Positions 47,535 to 52,991 of a DNA stretch of 64,000 nucleotides are shown piece after piece. A model generated the notes under the pieces. It saw only the letters and a list, made by a program, of their open reading frames with translations, did not search any database and was not told the origin of the DNA. How positions within the stretch are numbered: position 1 is the first letter of the stretch; every line of letters begins with the position of its first letter. The translations under genes and the position numbers were made by a program. Source of the DNA: a virus; the IMG/VR virus record IMGVR_UViG_3300037119_005106, positions 1-64,000 of that record, one strand, 5' to 3'.

Positions 47535-47960
47535 TTATTTATTTCTGTCAAACGGATCAAACTTGAAAAACTCTTCTGGATTGAATTCATTCCTACTTTG
47601 TTGCATTCTTTCCATAAAGGATTTTCCCATAACCGGAAATGGACCAGCTTCCTCATAACCAGTAGGAATAAAAACATGATTCAAATCCTTTCCTCTACCA
47701 GCTTCTAACCAATTGTAATAATCAGCACTATGATTACCACCCGTTCCAAAAATCATTGGAATACCAATTACACGAGAACCAGGACGTCTTGCTTTTAACA
47801 AAATCATTTCCTTCATAGCTTCATCAATCTCTGGTGAATTTGGTGGATACACAACAAAAGTTTTCTTCTCTTTAGATAAAAAAATATCTTCTAAAGCTTT
47901 CTCTATACCTTCTTTGGTGAGATTTGGATATACCATCTTCTTCTTATCACGCTTTGCCAT
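47535..47960 (-). CDS. TerL-like fragment protein, 141 aa
   Basis: The protein resembles a segment of this phage's own TerL. Residues 65-99 (IGIPMIFGTGG...NWLEAGRGKDLNHVFIP) match TerL residues ~253-289 (GTPLIYGTGG...EMWENHKAYNLEKVFIP). Residues ~34-50 (TFVVYPPNSPEIDEAMK) weakly resemble part of the capsid protein. It lacks Walker A/B and nuclease motifs, so it cannot be a motor. It could be a degenerate remnant or an adapted inhibitor/competitor of packaging. It lies 64 bases upstream of the homing endonuclease start. Confidence 0.65.
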   Translation of the reverse strand: MAKRDKKKMVYPNLTKEGIEKALEDIFLSKEKKTFVVYPPNSPEIDEAMKEMILLKARRPGSRVIGIPMIFGTGGNHSADYYNWLEAGRGKDLNHVFIPTGYEEAGPFPVMGKSFMERMQQSRNEFNPEEFFKFDPFDRNK

Positions 47961-47963
47961 AAC

Positions 47964-48173
47964 CTACTTCTTATAGTTCGTAAAATCAATCTCCACATGT
48001 GCCTGAGCCAAAGCCAAAGAACGATGCTCATTAGCAATACGCAAAGAAAGAGCATCATGAATCAACACAGGAGAAGCAACCATCCATATAGCAGTAAGAT
48101 AGAAATAAATCTCAACTGCATCAAATCCCTTGCACTCCATCTTCCATATCAATTCTGACAACGTGTTATTCAT
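47964..48173 (-). CDS. hypothetical protein, 69 aa
   Basis: Start at MNNTLSELIWKMECKGFDAVEIYFYL (48173); the longer frame would begin in a G/C-rich hairpin region. It has one weak apolar segment (AVEIYFYLTAIWMVASPVL). The rest is a charged helix. It follows the tRNA-like genes by ~140 bases and is the first protein gene of the minus-strand block. No family. Confidence 0.5.
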   Translation of the reverse strand: MNNTLSELIWKMECKGFDAVEIYFYLTAIWMVASPVLIHDALSLRIANEHRSLALAQAHVEIDFTNYKK

Positions 48174-48312
48174 AATAAATTGTTTTTTATTAATGGCGGG
48201 CAAGGCTGGGAGCCTTACATCTCCCTTAACCCCTCCCAATGAATAGCATTCCAACTACCATAGCTCGGACTTCAACCGGCATTTCCCTACTAGAAGTGTA
48301 GAGCGATATTCG
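48174..48312 (-). other. non-coding structured spacer downstream of the tRNA-like genes
   Basis: A 139-base GC-richer stretch with a perfect hairpin AAGGCT-GGG-AGCCTT and other inverted repeats. It is probably the processed 3' part of the tRNA-like transcript and the leader of the 69-aa gene. No tRNA fits here. Confidence 0.35.
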
Positions 48313-48446
48313 TGGAGGATGCAGGACTCGAACCTACGACTTACTCATACAACTTTTACGGCTTAATAATTATGGCGCCTTAATGTTCATCACTCCGCTT
48401 CACATTACTTGTACTTTCACACTTTAACCAACTCAGTCAATCCCCC
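48313..48446 (-). tRNA. oversized tRNA-like gene 2 (class-II-type D arm, insertion in anticodon region)
   Basis: 134 bases on the minus strand. The acceptor GGGGGAT pairs with ATCCTCC (one G-T). The D arm ACTGAGTTGGTTAAAGT has the Ser/Leu-like G13:A22. The T arm GTAGG-TTCGAGT-CCTGC is perfect apart from one wobble. Between D and T arms there are ~100 bases instead of the ~22 of a class I or up to ~40 of a class II tRNA, with inner stems TAATGT/ACATTA and GTACAA/TTGTAT. No clear anticodon loop can be drawn. It is either an intron-bearing, degenerate or decoy tRNA. Confidence 0.6.
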
Positions 48447-48498
48447 CAGTGTGGGCTACTCTCCCCGCGCTTGTCCTCTCCATCGGAGGTTAATACTG

Positions 48499-48606
48499 TG
48501 GAGAAGAACGGACTCGAACCGCTGACCATTGAAAGGATTTGAGCCATATGCAAGATACGCTAACTACTGTTCTTTCAACTACTCTAACCAACTGAGCTAC
48601 TTCCCC
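48499..48606 (-). tRNA. oversized tRNA-like gene 1 (insertion in anticodon loop)
   Basis: 108 bases on the minus strand. The acceptor GGGGAAG/CTTCTCC (one G-T) plus A is intact. The D arm GCTC-AGTTGGTTA-GAGT and T arm AGCGG-TTCGAGT-CCGTT are canonical. The anticodon stem GTTGAAAG/CTTTCAAT is 8 bp, but it closes a loop of ~36 bases containing its own hairpin (AGCGTAT/ATATGGCT) instead of 7. Excluding the ~35 extra bases the length would be normal. No U33-anticodon is obvious in the flanks; the inner loop CTTGCAT resembles an Ala TGC loop, but its stem is poor. Confidence 0.65.
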
Positions 48607-48698
48607 ATTCGCCCAAACAGCTTCCAGATAGTTTCCTCCGTTCTCTAAATTAATAATCTAACACAATATCATTTAAACAAACCACTGTTTGGACTTTA

Positions 48699-48729
48699 CA
48701 AATATATGCAATTATTGCACACTACCAAA
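48699..48729 (-). promoter_or_regulatory. Bacteroidota-type promoter for the minus-strand block
   Basis: On the minus strand: TTTG (48729-48726), a 19-base spacer, then TATATTTG (48706-48699). This fits the -33 TTTG / -7 TAnnTTTG consensus with the right spacing. Transcription would start near 48692, ~85 bases before the first tRNA-like gene, and run into the late block. Confidence 0.7.
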
Positions 48730-48867
48730 CCATAATATAAAATAATTAAAAAGAAATTATAAAGTAGATATCCACACACAACTATACCGAACAAATTATA
48801 GATAGGTAATTATTGCATATGATGGAACAGGATGATATAAATTAACCGAGGGTTGCTTATATACAAA

Positions 48868-48906
48868 AGCCCCCGGCCTACTTCTAAACTTCGAAGGCGG
48901 GGGCTA
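48868..48906 (+). other. GC-rich hairpin upstream of the early block
   Basis: Stem AGCCCCC/GGGGGCT plus GCCT/AGGC with one bulged G, much more GC-rich than its surroundings. There is no good T run after it on the plus strand, only TTTT on the minus strand. It could be a terminator for minus-strand readthrough, a 5' RNA structure or a protein-binding site. Confidence 0.55.
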
Positions 48907-48960
48907 TAAAACAAATTAAAAATTCAGTAAGATTTAACAACCCTCTTACTCTTAAACAAT

Positions 48961-49233
48961 ATGAATACAACTCAAGAAGCTACAGCAGTAGCACCAGCAA
49001 TCAACGGTAAAGACGTTGCAGTACACACAGTAAAAACAATCACTAGTGCAGCACACATAGGCTTCACGGTATTAGCTGACCTATGCATGTATGCAGGAGC
49101 ACACATCGTAAACAAGATAGATAACACACAATCTGTCCAAGACACAGTAGACTATGTACAAGCCAAAACAGATACCAAGCTAAACCCACTTAGACAAAAG
49201 CTATCTGGATACAAACCAGCACCAACTAAGTAA
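48961..49233 (+). CDS. early small protein, 90 aa
   Basis: First gene of the plus-strand block. MNTTQEATAVAPAINGKDVAVHTVKTITSAAHIGFTVLADLC has a moderately apolar centre (~30-55) followed by a charged, Pro-rich tail. It resembles in layout the protein at 50994 (AVKVIVYPAHLVAQTTADLLNIGQAKAINLIDG), so the two may be distant paralogues. Abundant early phage proteins of this size often target host machinery; unproven. Confidence 0.65.
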   Translation: MNTTQEATAVAPAINGKDVAVHTVKTITSAAHIGFTVLADLCMYAGAHIVNKIDNTQSVQDTVDYVQAKTDTKLNPLRQKLSGYKPAPTK

Positions 49234-49823
49234 CAACCAAGCACGCCTAATACAGTGTGCCCTAACAAAAGCTGAAACCATAACAGCCAATAGACCAAAC
49301 CATAGCAATATGGACTATAACTGTTCAATCATCAGCTATTAATCAGCCAAAGGACAAGCCAAAGGCAGAGAATGTTGTACACACTTCCATGGTCACAATA
49401 TGTCAGCATCACTGTTCAGGTCACTGATACAGGTATTATTCATTATTCATGGTTCGGCTCAAGGTCGGCAATATTCGGATTTTATGCGATAAATATCGAA
49501 AGTAGGATAGAAGGAGTAGAATACGTGAGTTGTAAAGTATGGTAGAGAAAATGGCATATTTAAGTTGCATGTGATTGTCAAAGGGTAGTTACTATAGCTC
49601 TCTAAACAATAATAAGCACAGAATGTTCAAAAAGTCTTGATGGGGTTAGTGGTATCAAGGGTTAACAAGGATTTGTACTACTACGAAAAATCGTAGTCTG
49701 CAGGGCTTTAAACTACGATTTATCGTAGTTTTAGTGTAAGAATAGTTATTTGTAGGATACAATAATAAAACAAATTAAAGAATAGATGGAAGACCTCATC
49801 GCTAAATATAGGCATTAAATATT
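49234..49823. other. long non-coding region with twin palindromes
   Basis: About 590 bases without a supported gene. It contains two nearly identical palindromes at 49680-49697 and 49712-49729 and an AAAACAAATTAAA element at 49767-49779, plus short repeats (TCACTG twice near 49410-49435, CAGCCAA twice). A 30-codon frame at ~49399 is too weak to call. The region could be a replication origin or an operator cluster. Confidence 0.5.
49680..49729. repeat. twin palindromes ACTACGA-N4-TCGTAGT, 32 bp apart
   Basis: Site 1 (49680-49697) is ACTACGA-AAAA-TCGTAGT and site 2 (49712-49729) is ACTACGA-TTTA-TCGTAGT, identical in all 14 arm bases. The centre-to-centre distance of 32 bp is three helical turns, so dimers would bind the same DNA face. 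This suits repressor operators or origin-binding sites. Site 2, with arms extendable to 9 bp and followed by TTTTAG, could also act as a weak terminator. Confidence 0.7.
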
Positions 49824-50048
49824 ATGGAATTAGCAACAGTTATTAGAGGGAGTATTGTAGAGTTCAATGAATTGAACAAACTATTAGAGCAAGACTTATG
49901 TGATGTTAATATGGCTATTGAGAAGCTATTGAATAGCGTTAGTGATGTCAATGATGTATTGGATGATTTCAACATGTTGAATAAGCTCAAGAAAGAGATC
50001 TTAATAGATTTACAAATATGGCAATTAAATAGAGTATTCAACAACTAA
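49824..50048 (+). CDS. coiled-coil early protein, 74 aa
   Basis: An acidic/Leu-rich protein with heptad pattern (VEFNELNKLLEQDLCDVNMAIEKLLNSVSDVNDVL). No membrane segment. It has an A-rich leader and an AAAACAAATTAAA element ~45 bases upstream. Family unknown. Confidence 0.6.
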   Translation: MELATVIRGSIVEFNELNKLLEQDLCDVNMAIEKLLNSVSDVNDVLDDFNMLNKLKKEILIDLQIWQLNRVFNN

Positions 50049-50059
50049 ATATAAATATC

Positions 50060-50263
50060 ATGAGAAATAGAATCACCACCATCGATACGGCTACACAGAC
50101 TCAAAGAATCATCAGAGTATTATCAGAACTATATGATATCAGCTATGCTGTAGTCAGAGCGTATTATTATCGCTATCAAGAGGATGTACAAGCAACTAAG
50201 TTAAAGCTTAAACTCATCTATCAAGTAGGCTTGGAGTTGGAACAATTAGAAATCATAAATTAA
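50060..50263 (+). CDS. small early protein, 67 aa
   Basis: A basic, helical protein rich in Arg/Gln/Tyr (RNRITTIDTATQTQRIIRVLSELYDIS). It starts 11 bases after the preceding gene. It could bind nucleic acid, but no motif is certain. Confidence 0.55.
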   Translation: MRNRITTIDTATQTQRIIRVLSELYDISYAVVRAYYYRYQEDVQATKLKLKLIYQVGLELEQLEIIN

Positions 50264-50274
50264 ATATATAGATC

Positions 50275-50589
50275 ATGAAAGACAGAAGAATGAATATACT
50301 CATCTATGGCGGGATGCTATTAGGTGCAGTAGTAATTGGTGGGAATGTAGTAGGCTATGCATTCTCCGGACTGATCACATTGTTATCATTTGTATTCCTA
50401 GTAGAATCCATACCAGCATTAAAATGGTGTGTTGCTAAGACAACATACCTCATCGACATTGTATTATTCATATTCGCTGTATATGCTAAGGTACACTTCG
50501 GTGTTACCTTGGCTATGGCATTGATGTTTGGTACAATTGGATTCACATTATTATACGCACCTTATGTGCGTGAAACCTATGATAAATAA
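50275..50589 (+). CDS. small membrane protein, 104 aa
   Basis: It has three or four apolar segments (about residues 8-25, 27-45, 55-70, 74-93) with few charges, so it is an integral inner-membrane protein. It starts 11 bases after the previous stop and is followed by two more tiny membrane proteins. Early phage membrane proteins often act in superinfection exclusion or host takeover; unproven. Confidence 0.6.
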   Translation: MKDRRMNILIYGGMLLGAVVIGGNVVGYAFSGLITLLSFVFLVESIPALKWCVAKTTYLIDIVLFIFAVYAKVHFGVTLAMALMFGTIGFTLLYAPYVRETYDK

Positions 50590-50595
50590 CAAGCT

Positions 50596-50670
50596 ATGAG
50601 AAAATTTATAGAATTCGTAAAAGGCGTGGGTTATATATTCACCAACAATTGGAAAAACTTAATACAATAA
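50596..50670 (+). CDS. very small protein, 24 aa
   Basis: MRKFIEFVKGVGYIFTNNWK... begins 6 bases after the previous stop, has a basic amphipathic composition and ends 2 bases before the next ATG. The tight spacing supports translation, but the product is too short to judge otherwise. Confidence 0.4.
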   Translation: MRKFIEFVKGVGYIFTNNWKNLIQ

Positions 50671-50672
50671 TC

Positions 50673-50774
50673 ATGAAATACAATTTCAGAACAGATAGCT
50701 ATATCTTGGTAAAGATGACTATCATATTATTAGCAATATTATCAATACTTGATGTATTAGGTTACATCAGTTAA
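50673..50774 (+). CDS. single-span membrane micro-protein, 33 aa
   Basis: An N-terminal charged part (MKYNFRTDSYILVK) is followed by one apolar helix (MTIILLAILSILDVLGYI). It starts 2 bases after the previous stop and ends in an A-rich element leading to the next gene. Confidence 0.5.
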   Translation: MKYNFRTDSYILVKMTIILLAILSILDVLGYIS

Positions 50775-50785
50775 AAACAAAAATC

Positions 50786-50941
50786 ATGAACAACGAAATA
50801 TTAATTCCATTTATAATAGCAAATACTGTAGCCAGCTTTATAGCTGCAGAAGTATTTGAAAGCAAATTCAAAGCAGATAAATACATTTTATTTATAGCGT
50901 TTTTCATTGCTTATTCAGCAGTATTTTATTTCATCAGTTAA
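50786..50941 (+). CDS. small membrane protein, 51 aa
   Basis: Two apolar segments (ILIPFIIANTVASFIAA and ILFIAFFIAYSAVFYFI) are linked by a short charged loop, giving a hairpin membrane protein. Its stop codon overlaps an AAAACAAATTCAA element. No known family. Confidence 0.55.
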   Translation: MNNEILIPFIIANTVASFIAAEVFESKFKADKYILFIAFFIAYSAVFYFIS

Positions 50942-50993
50942 AAACAAATTCAACAATTAAATCAATTCAATAAACAATCTAAATTATATCATT

Positions 50994-51512
50994 ATGAAAA
51001 CTATCAACAAACAATCAGTACAATCAGCAGCGGTAACAGCAGTAAAAGTAATTGTTTATCCAGCTCACTTGGTGGCTCAAACAACAGCAGACCTATTGAA
51101 TATTGGTCAAGCTAAAGCAATCAATTTGATTGATGGCACAGAAATATATGAGTCTATGATGAATCAACAATCGTGGACACAACAACAACAGGCTACTGTT
51201 GTGGAGAAAGCTATGACTATCAGAGAGAAGATGCAAGAGCAACGTCTATTCAATAGACAACAAGACATTGACAAGTTAAAATCCAAATTGGATAAACTTG
51301 AAGGAGTAGAGCACATCGATAGTACAGAACCTACTGCCACTAACACAGAAGCTCCAGCTGTAACAACAGAACCTATTGCTGTACCAACACCACCAAACAT
51401 GGTGATTGAACCACCAAAAGAGGATACTACTGGCGAAGCGGTACCATTTGTACCAATCAACCAACGTAAACCAAAAGCTAAAGACGTGCCATTAATGACA
51501 CCAAAAGAATAA
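50994..51512 (+). CDS. coiled-coil protein with Pro/Thr-rich tail, 172 aa
   Basis: The N-terminal ~55 residues resemble the protein at 48961 in layout (basic start, apolar helix AVKVIVYPAHLVAQTTADLL). A Gln/Lys-rich coiled coil follows (~65-102) and a low-complexity Thr/Pro/Glu tail with repeats of (P)TxTxxAP (~105-170). The tail suggests an extended linker or surface region. Probably an early virion-independent protein. Confidence 0.6.
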   Translation: MKTINKQSVQSAAVTAVKVIVYPAHLVAQTTADLLNIGQAKAINLIDGTEIYESMMNQQSWTQQQQATVVEKAMTIREKMQEQRLFNRQQDIDKLKSKLDKLEGVEHIDSTEPTATNTEAPAVTTEPIAVPTPPNMVIEPPKEDTTGEAVPFVPINQRKPKAKDVPLMTPKE

Positions 51513-51579
51513 ACAATAAGCATTGGAATGTCCTATGGGATGGTTACCCTTGTCGAAGGATGAAACATAAATAACCAAC

Positions 51580-51620
51580 GGACGAATAGGCAATAGCGGG
51601 TTCGATTCCCGCATCGTCCA
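51580..51620 (+). other. tRNA-like acceptor/T-arm minihelix
   Basis: GGACGA (51580-51585) pairs with TCGTCC (51614-51619), followed by A as discriminator. Inside is a perfect T arm GCGGG-TTCGATT-CCCGC. Only ~10 bases replace the whole D and anticodon region. Upstream, TGGTTA/TAACCA forms a further stem. No full tRNA can be drawn. It is a truncated tRNA, an attachment-type tRNA 3' end or a deliberate minihelix. Confidence 0.55.
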
Positions 51621-51688
51621 CTAACCAAGTCCTGATATCAGGCACTAAAGCAGTTCATTGCTCTGGATAACAAAAGCAATATCATATT

Positions 51689-52042
51689 ATGAATACAGTA
51701 AACTTCATCGGAAACGCAGGACAAGAGCCAACAATCAAAACTCTTGACAATGGTACAATCGTAGCTAAATTCAATGTGGCTACAAAAGAAACGTACACTG
51801 ATAAAGAAGGTGCTCCAGTAGAGAAAACTACTTGGCACAGAATTGTAGCCTGGAATAAAGCAGCAGAAGCAATAGCTAAAACGGTTCACAAAGGTAGTTT
51901 CATTCATATCAAAGCTAAAGTAGTTACAAATGAATACGATAAAGTAATCAAGGTGCCTATCTCAGCTAAGAAAACTATTGATCATACCATCAAAGTCAAA
52001 GGCACAGAGTTCCAAGCATTCGAAGTAACAGTGCTTCGTTAA
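51689..52042 (+). CDS. ssb: single-stranded DNA-binding protein
   Basis: A 117-aa OB-fold protein of the bacterial SSB type. MNTVNFIGNAGQEPTIKTLDNGTIVAKFNVATKE, then TTWHRIVAWNKAAEAIAKTVHKGSFIHIKAKV, is the classic SSB core, with the Trp of WHRIVAW. It lacks the acidic C-terminal tail (DDIPF) that recruits host partners, and it ends soon after the fold. It covers single strands during replication, in line with its place before the RepL-like and helicase genes. Confidence 0.93.
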   Translation: MNTVNFIGNAGQEPTIKTLDNGTIVAKFNVATKETYTDKEGAPVEKTTWHRIVAWNKAAEAIAKTVHKGSFIHIKAKVVTNEYDKVIKVPISAKKTIDHTIKVKGTEFQAFEVTVLR

Positions 52043-52055
52043 ACTCCATAAAGAA

Positions 52056-52096
52056 ATAATAATCTCTCGGAACAAATACTCTGAGAGGTTATTATA
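52056..52096 (+). promoter_or_regulatory. 13-bp hairpin between ssb and the RepL-like gene
   Basis: ATAATAATCTCTC (52056-52068) pairs with GAGAGGTTATTAT (52084-52096), with one G-T. It overlaps the following -7 box, so it may act as an ssb terminator or control the next gene's promoter. Confidence 0.55.
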
Positions 52097-52100
52097 TTTG
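52093..52100 (+). promoter_or_regulatory. -7 promoter box TATATTTG
   Basis: It matches TAnnTTTG and ends 4 bases before the ATG at 52105, so the transcript would be leaderless or nearly so. There is no clear -33 element. Confidence 0.4.
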
Positions 52101-52104
52101 TATT

Positions 52105-52626
52105 ATGAAAAAGGAAGTAAAACGAATCAATGAAAAAAAGATTATTGATATCAGCCAATATCATAATTCAGAAACAGGAGAACTCCTATCATCAGAAATG
52201 AAAAAAGGCACATCAATAGTAGTTAATGAAGCTACTTCAAAAGTAACTATTGACTACGAGAACTACGCTACAGTATCCACCAAGGCTATAATGGCATTGG
52301 TAGAGATACTGAATAACTCTGACTTGGCTAATGCATTGAAAATGTCATTTTGTGCTAAAGGGCCATTGAGCTTATTGTACAATGAAAACAATCAATTGCA
52401 TTCCAATAAAACACTACAAGACTATCTAGATATATCCTCTGAATCCACATACTTCATTCTAATCAACAAATTAATTAAAGCAGGTGTATTGTATCAGATA
52501 AAAGGAAATATCTACGGAGAAGTCCGAAAAGTGTATATGCTTAATCCATTCCTTAGCAAGAAACGTAAAACGTTTGATGAGGAAGTCATTAAAATATTCA
52601 AATCATTCGATCAAAAAGAAAAATAA
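52105..52626 (+). CDS. RepL-like replication initiation protein
   Basis: A 173-aa protein with a winged-helix core. YATVSTKAIMALVEILNNSDLANALKMSF, then LQDYLDISSESTYFILINKLIKAGVLYQIKGNIYGEVRKVYMLNPFLSKKRKTF, follows the pattern of plasmid RepL-type proteins (HTH, then wing, then 'YMLNP'). Such proteins start replication at an origin, often inside or near their own gene. It lies between SSB and the helicase fusion gene, which supports a replisome role. Remote similarity only. Confidence 0.65.
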   Translation: MKKEVKRINEKKIIDISQYHNSETGELLSSEMKKGTSIVVNEATSKVTIDYENYATVSTKAIMALVEILNNSDLANALKMSFCAKGPLSLLYNENNQLHSNKTLQDYLDISSESTYFILINKLIKAGVLYQIKGNIYGEVRKVYMLNPFLSKKRKTFDEEVIKIFKSFDQKEK

Positions 52627-52991
52627 TGGAACTATGTACCGCCTGTAAAACATATCAAGCAATTAAAGGACATCATCATTGCGAAAGCTGTAAAGGATTA
52701 TTTGAACACTCAATAATACCAGGCATCAAAAAGAAAATTATTTACATCAAATTCCGAGGTATAGATGATTGGCATAGAGCTGTATTTAAAGATATAAATT
52801 CAGCAACTTATTATGGTGATTGTGATGCTAATAAAACTGGTAAGCCGGAAGATGTTATTGAATATTACAGAAATAATATCAATAAGCTAGAATACTTTGG
52901 AAACAGCTTTAACTGTGAACCCAATGGAGGATTGAATCCTAATCATCAACTTGAAATACTAACAACCAATGAGAATATCAATTCAAAATAA
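52626..52991 (+). CDS. zinc-ribbon protein, 121 aa
   Basis: The N-terminus has two CxxC pairs (Cys4/Cys7 and Cys18/Cys21: MELCTACKTY...HHCESCKGLF), a treble-clef or ribbon zinc site. The rest is a small alpha/beta domain (IIYIKFRGIDDWHRAVFKDINSATYYG). It starts on the last base of the RepL-like gene and overlaps the next by 23 bases, so all three are translationally coupled. Confidence 0.7.
   Translation: MELCTACKTYQAIKGHHHCESCKGLFEHSIIPGIKKKIIYIKFRGIDDWHRAVFKDINSATYYGDCDANKTGKPEDVIEYYRNNINKLEYFGNSFNCEPNGGLNPNHQLEILTTNENINSK

Larger units (their letters stand above)
48640..48960. promoter_or_regulatory. divergent control region between the two gene blocks
   Basis: About 320 bases without genes, AT-rich. 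It holds the minus-strand promoter at 48699-48729 and a GC-rich hairpin at 48868-48906 on the plus-strand side. An A-rich AAAACAAATTAAA element (48908-48920) lies ~40 bases before the first plus-strand gene. No TAnnTTTG box was found for the plus strand, in line with another polymerase (the virion RNA polymerase) starting the early block (inference). Confidence 0.6.

Noticed and set aside
46712-47960. Self-splicing intron holding the homing endonuclease and interrupting TerL
   Set aside because: TerL at 39003-41180 is complete, the 141-aa gene has its own start and stop, and no group I core was recognised; the endonuclease looks free-standing.
48174-48312. Possible third tRNA downstream of the two tRNA-like genes
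   Set aside because: No T-loop of the TTCRANT type is present, and no acceptor pairing could be drawn on either strand.
49399-49491. A ~30-codon frame (MSASLFRSLIQVLF...) in the gene-free region
   Set aside because: No leader, no tight spacing with neighbours, and the surrounding region looks non-coding; too weak to list as a gene.
49680-49729. CRISPR-like repeat pair
   Set aside because: Only two short palindromes with a 14-base gap, no spacers of array length and no cas genes; better explained as protein-binding sites.
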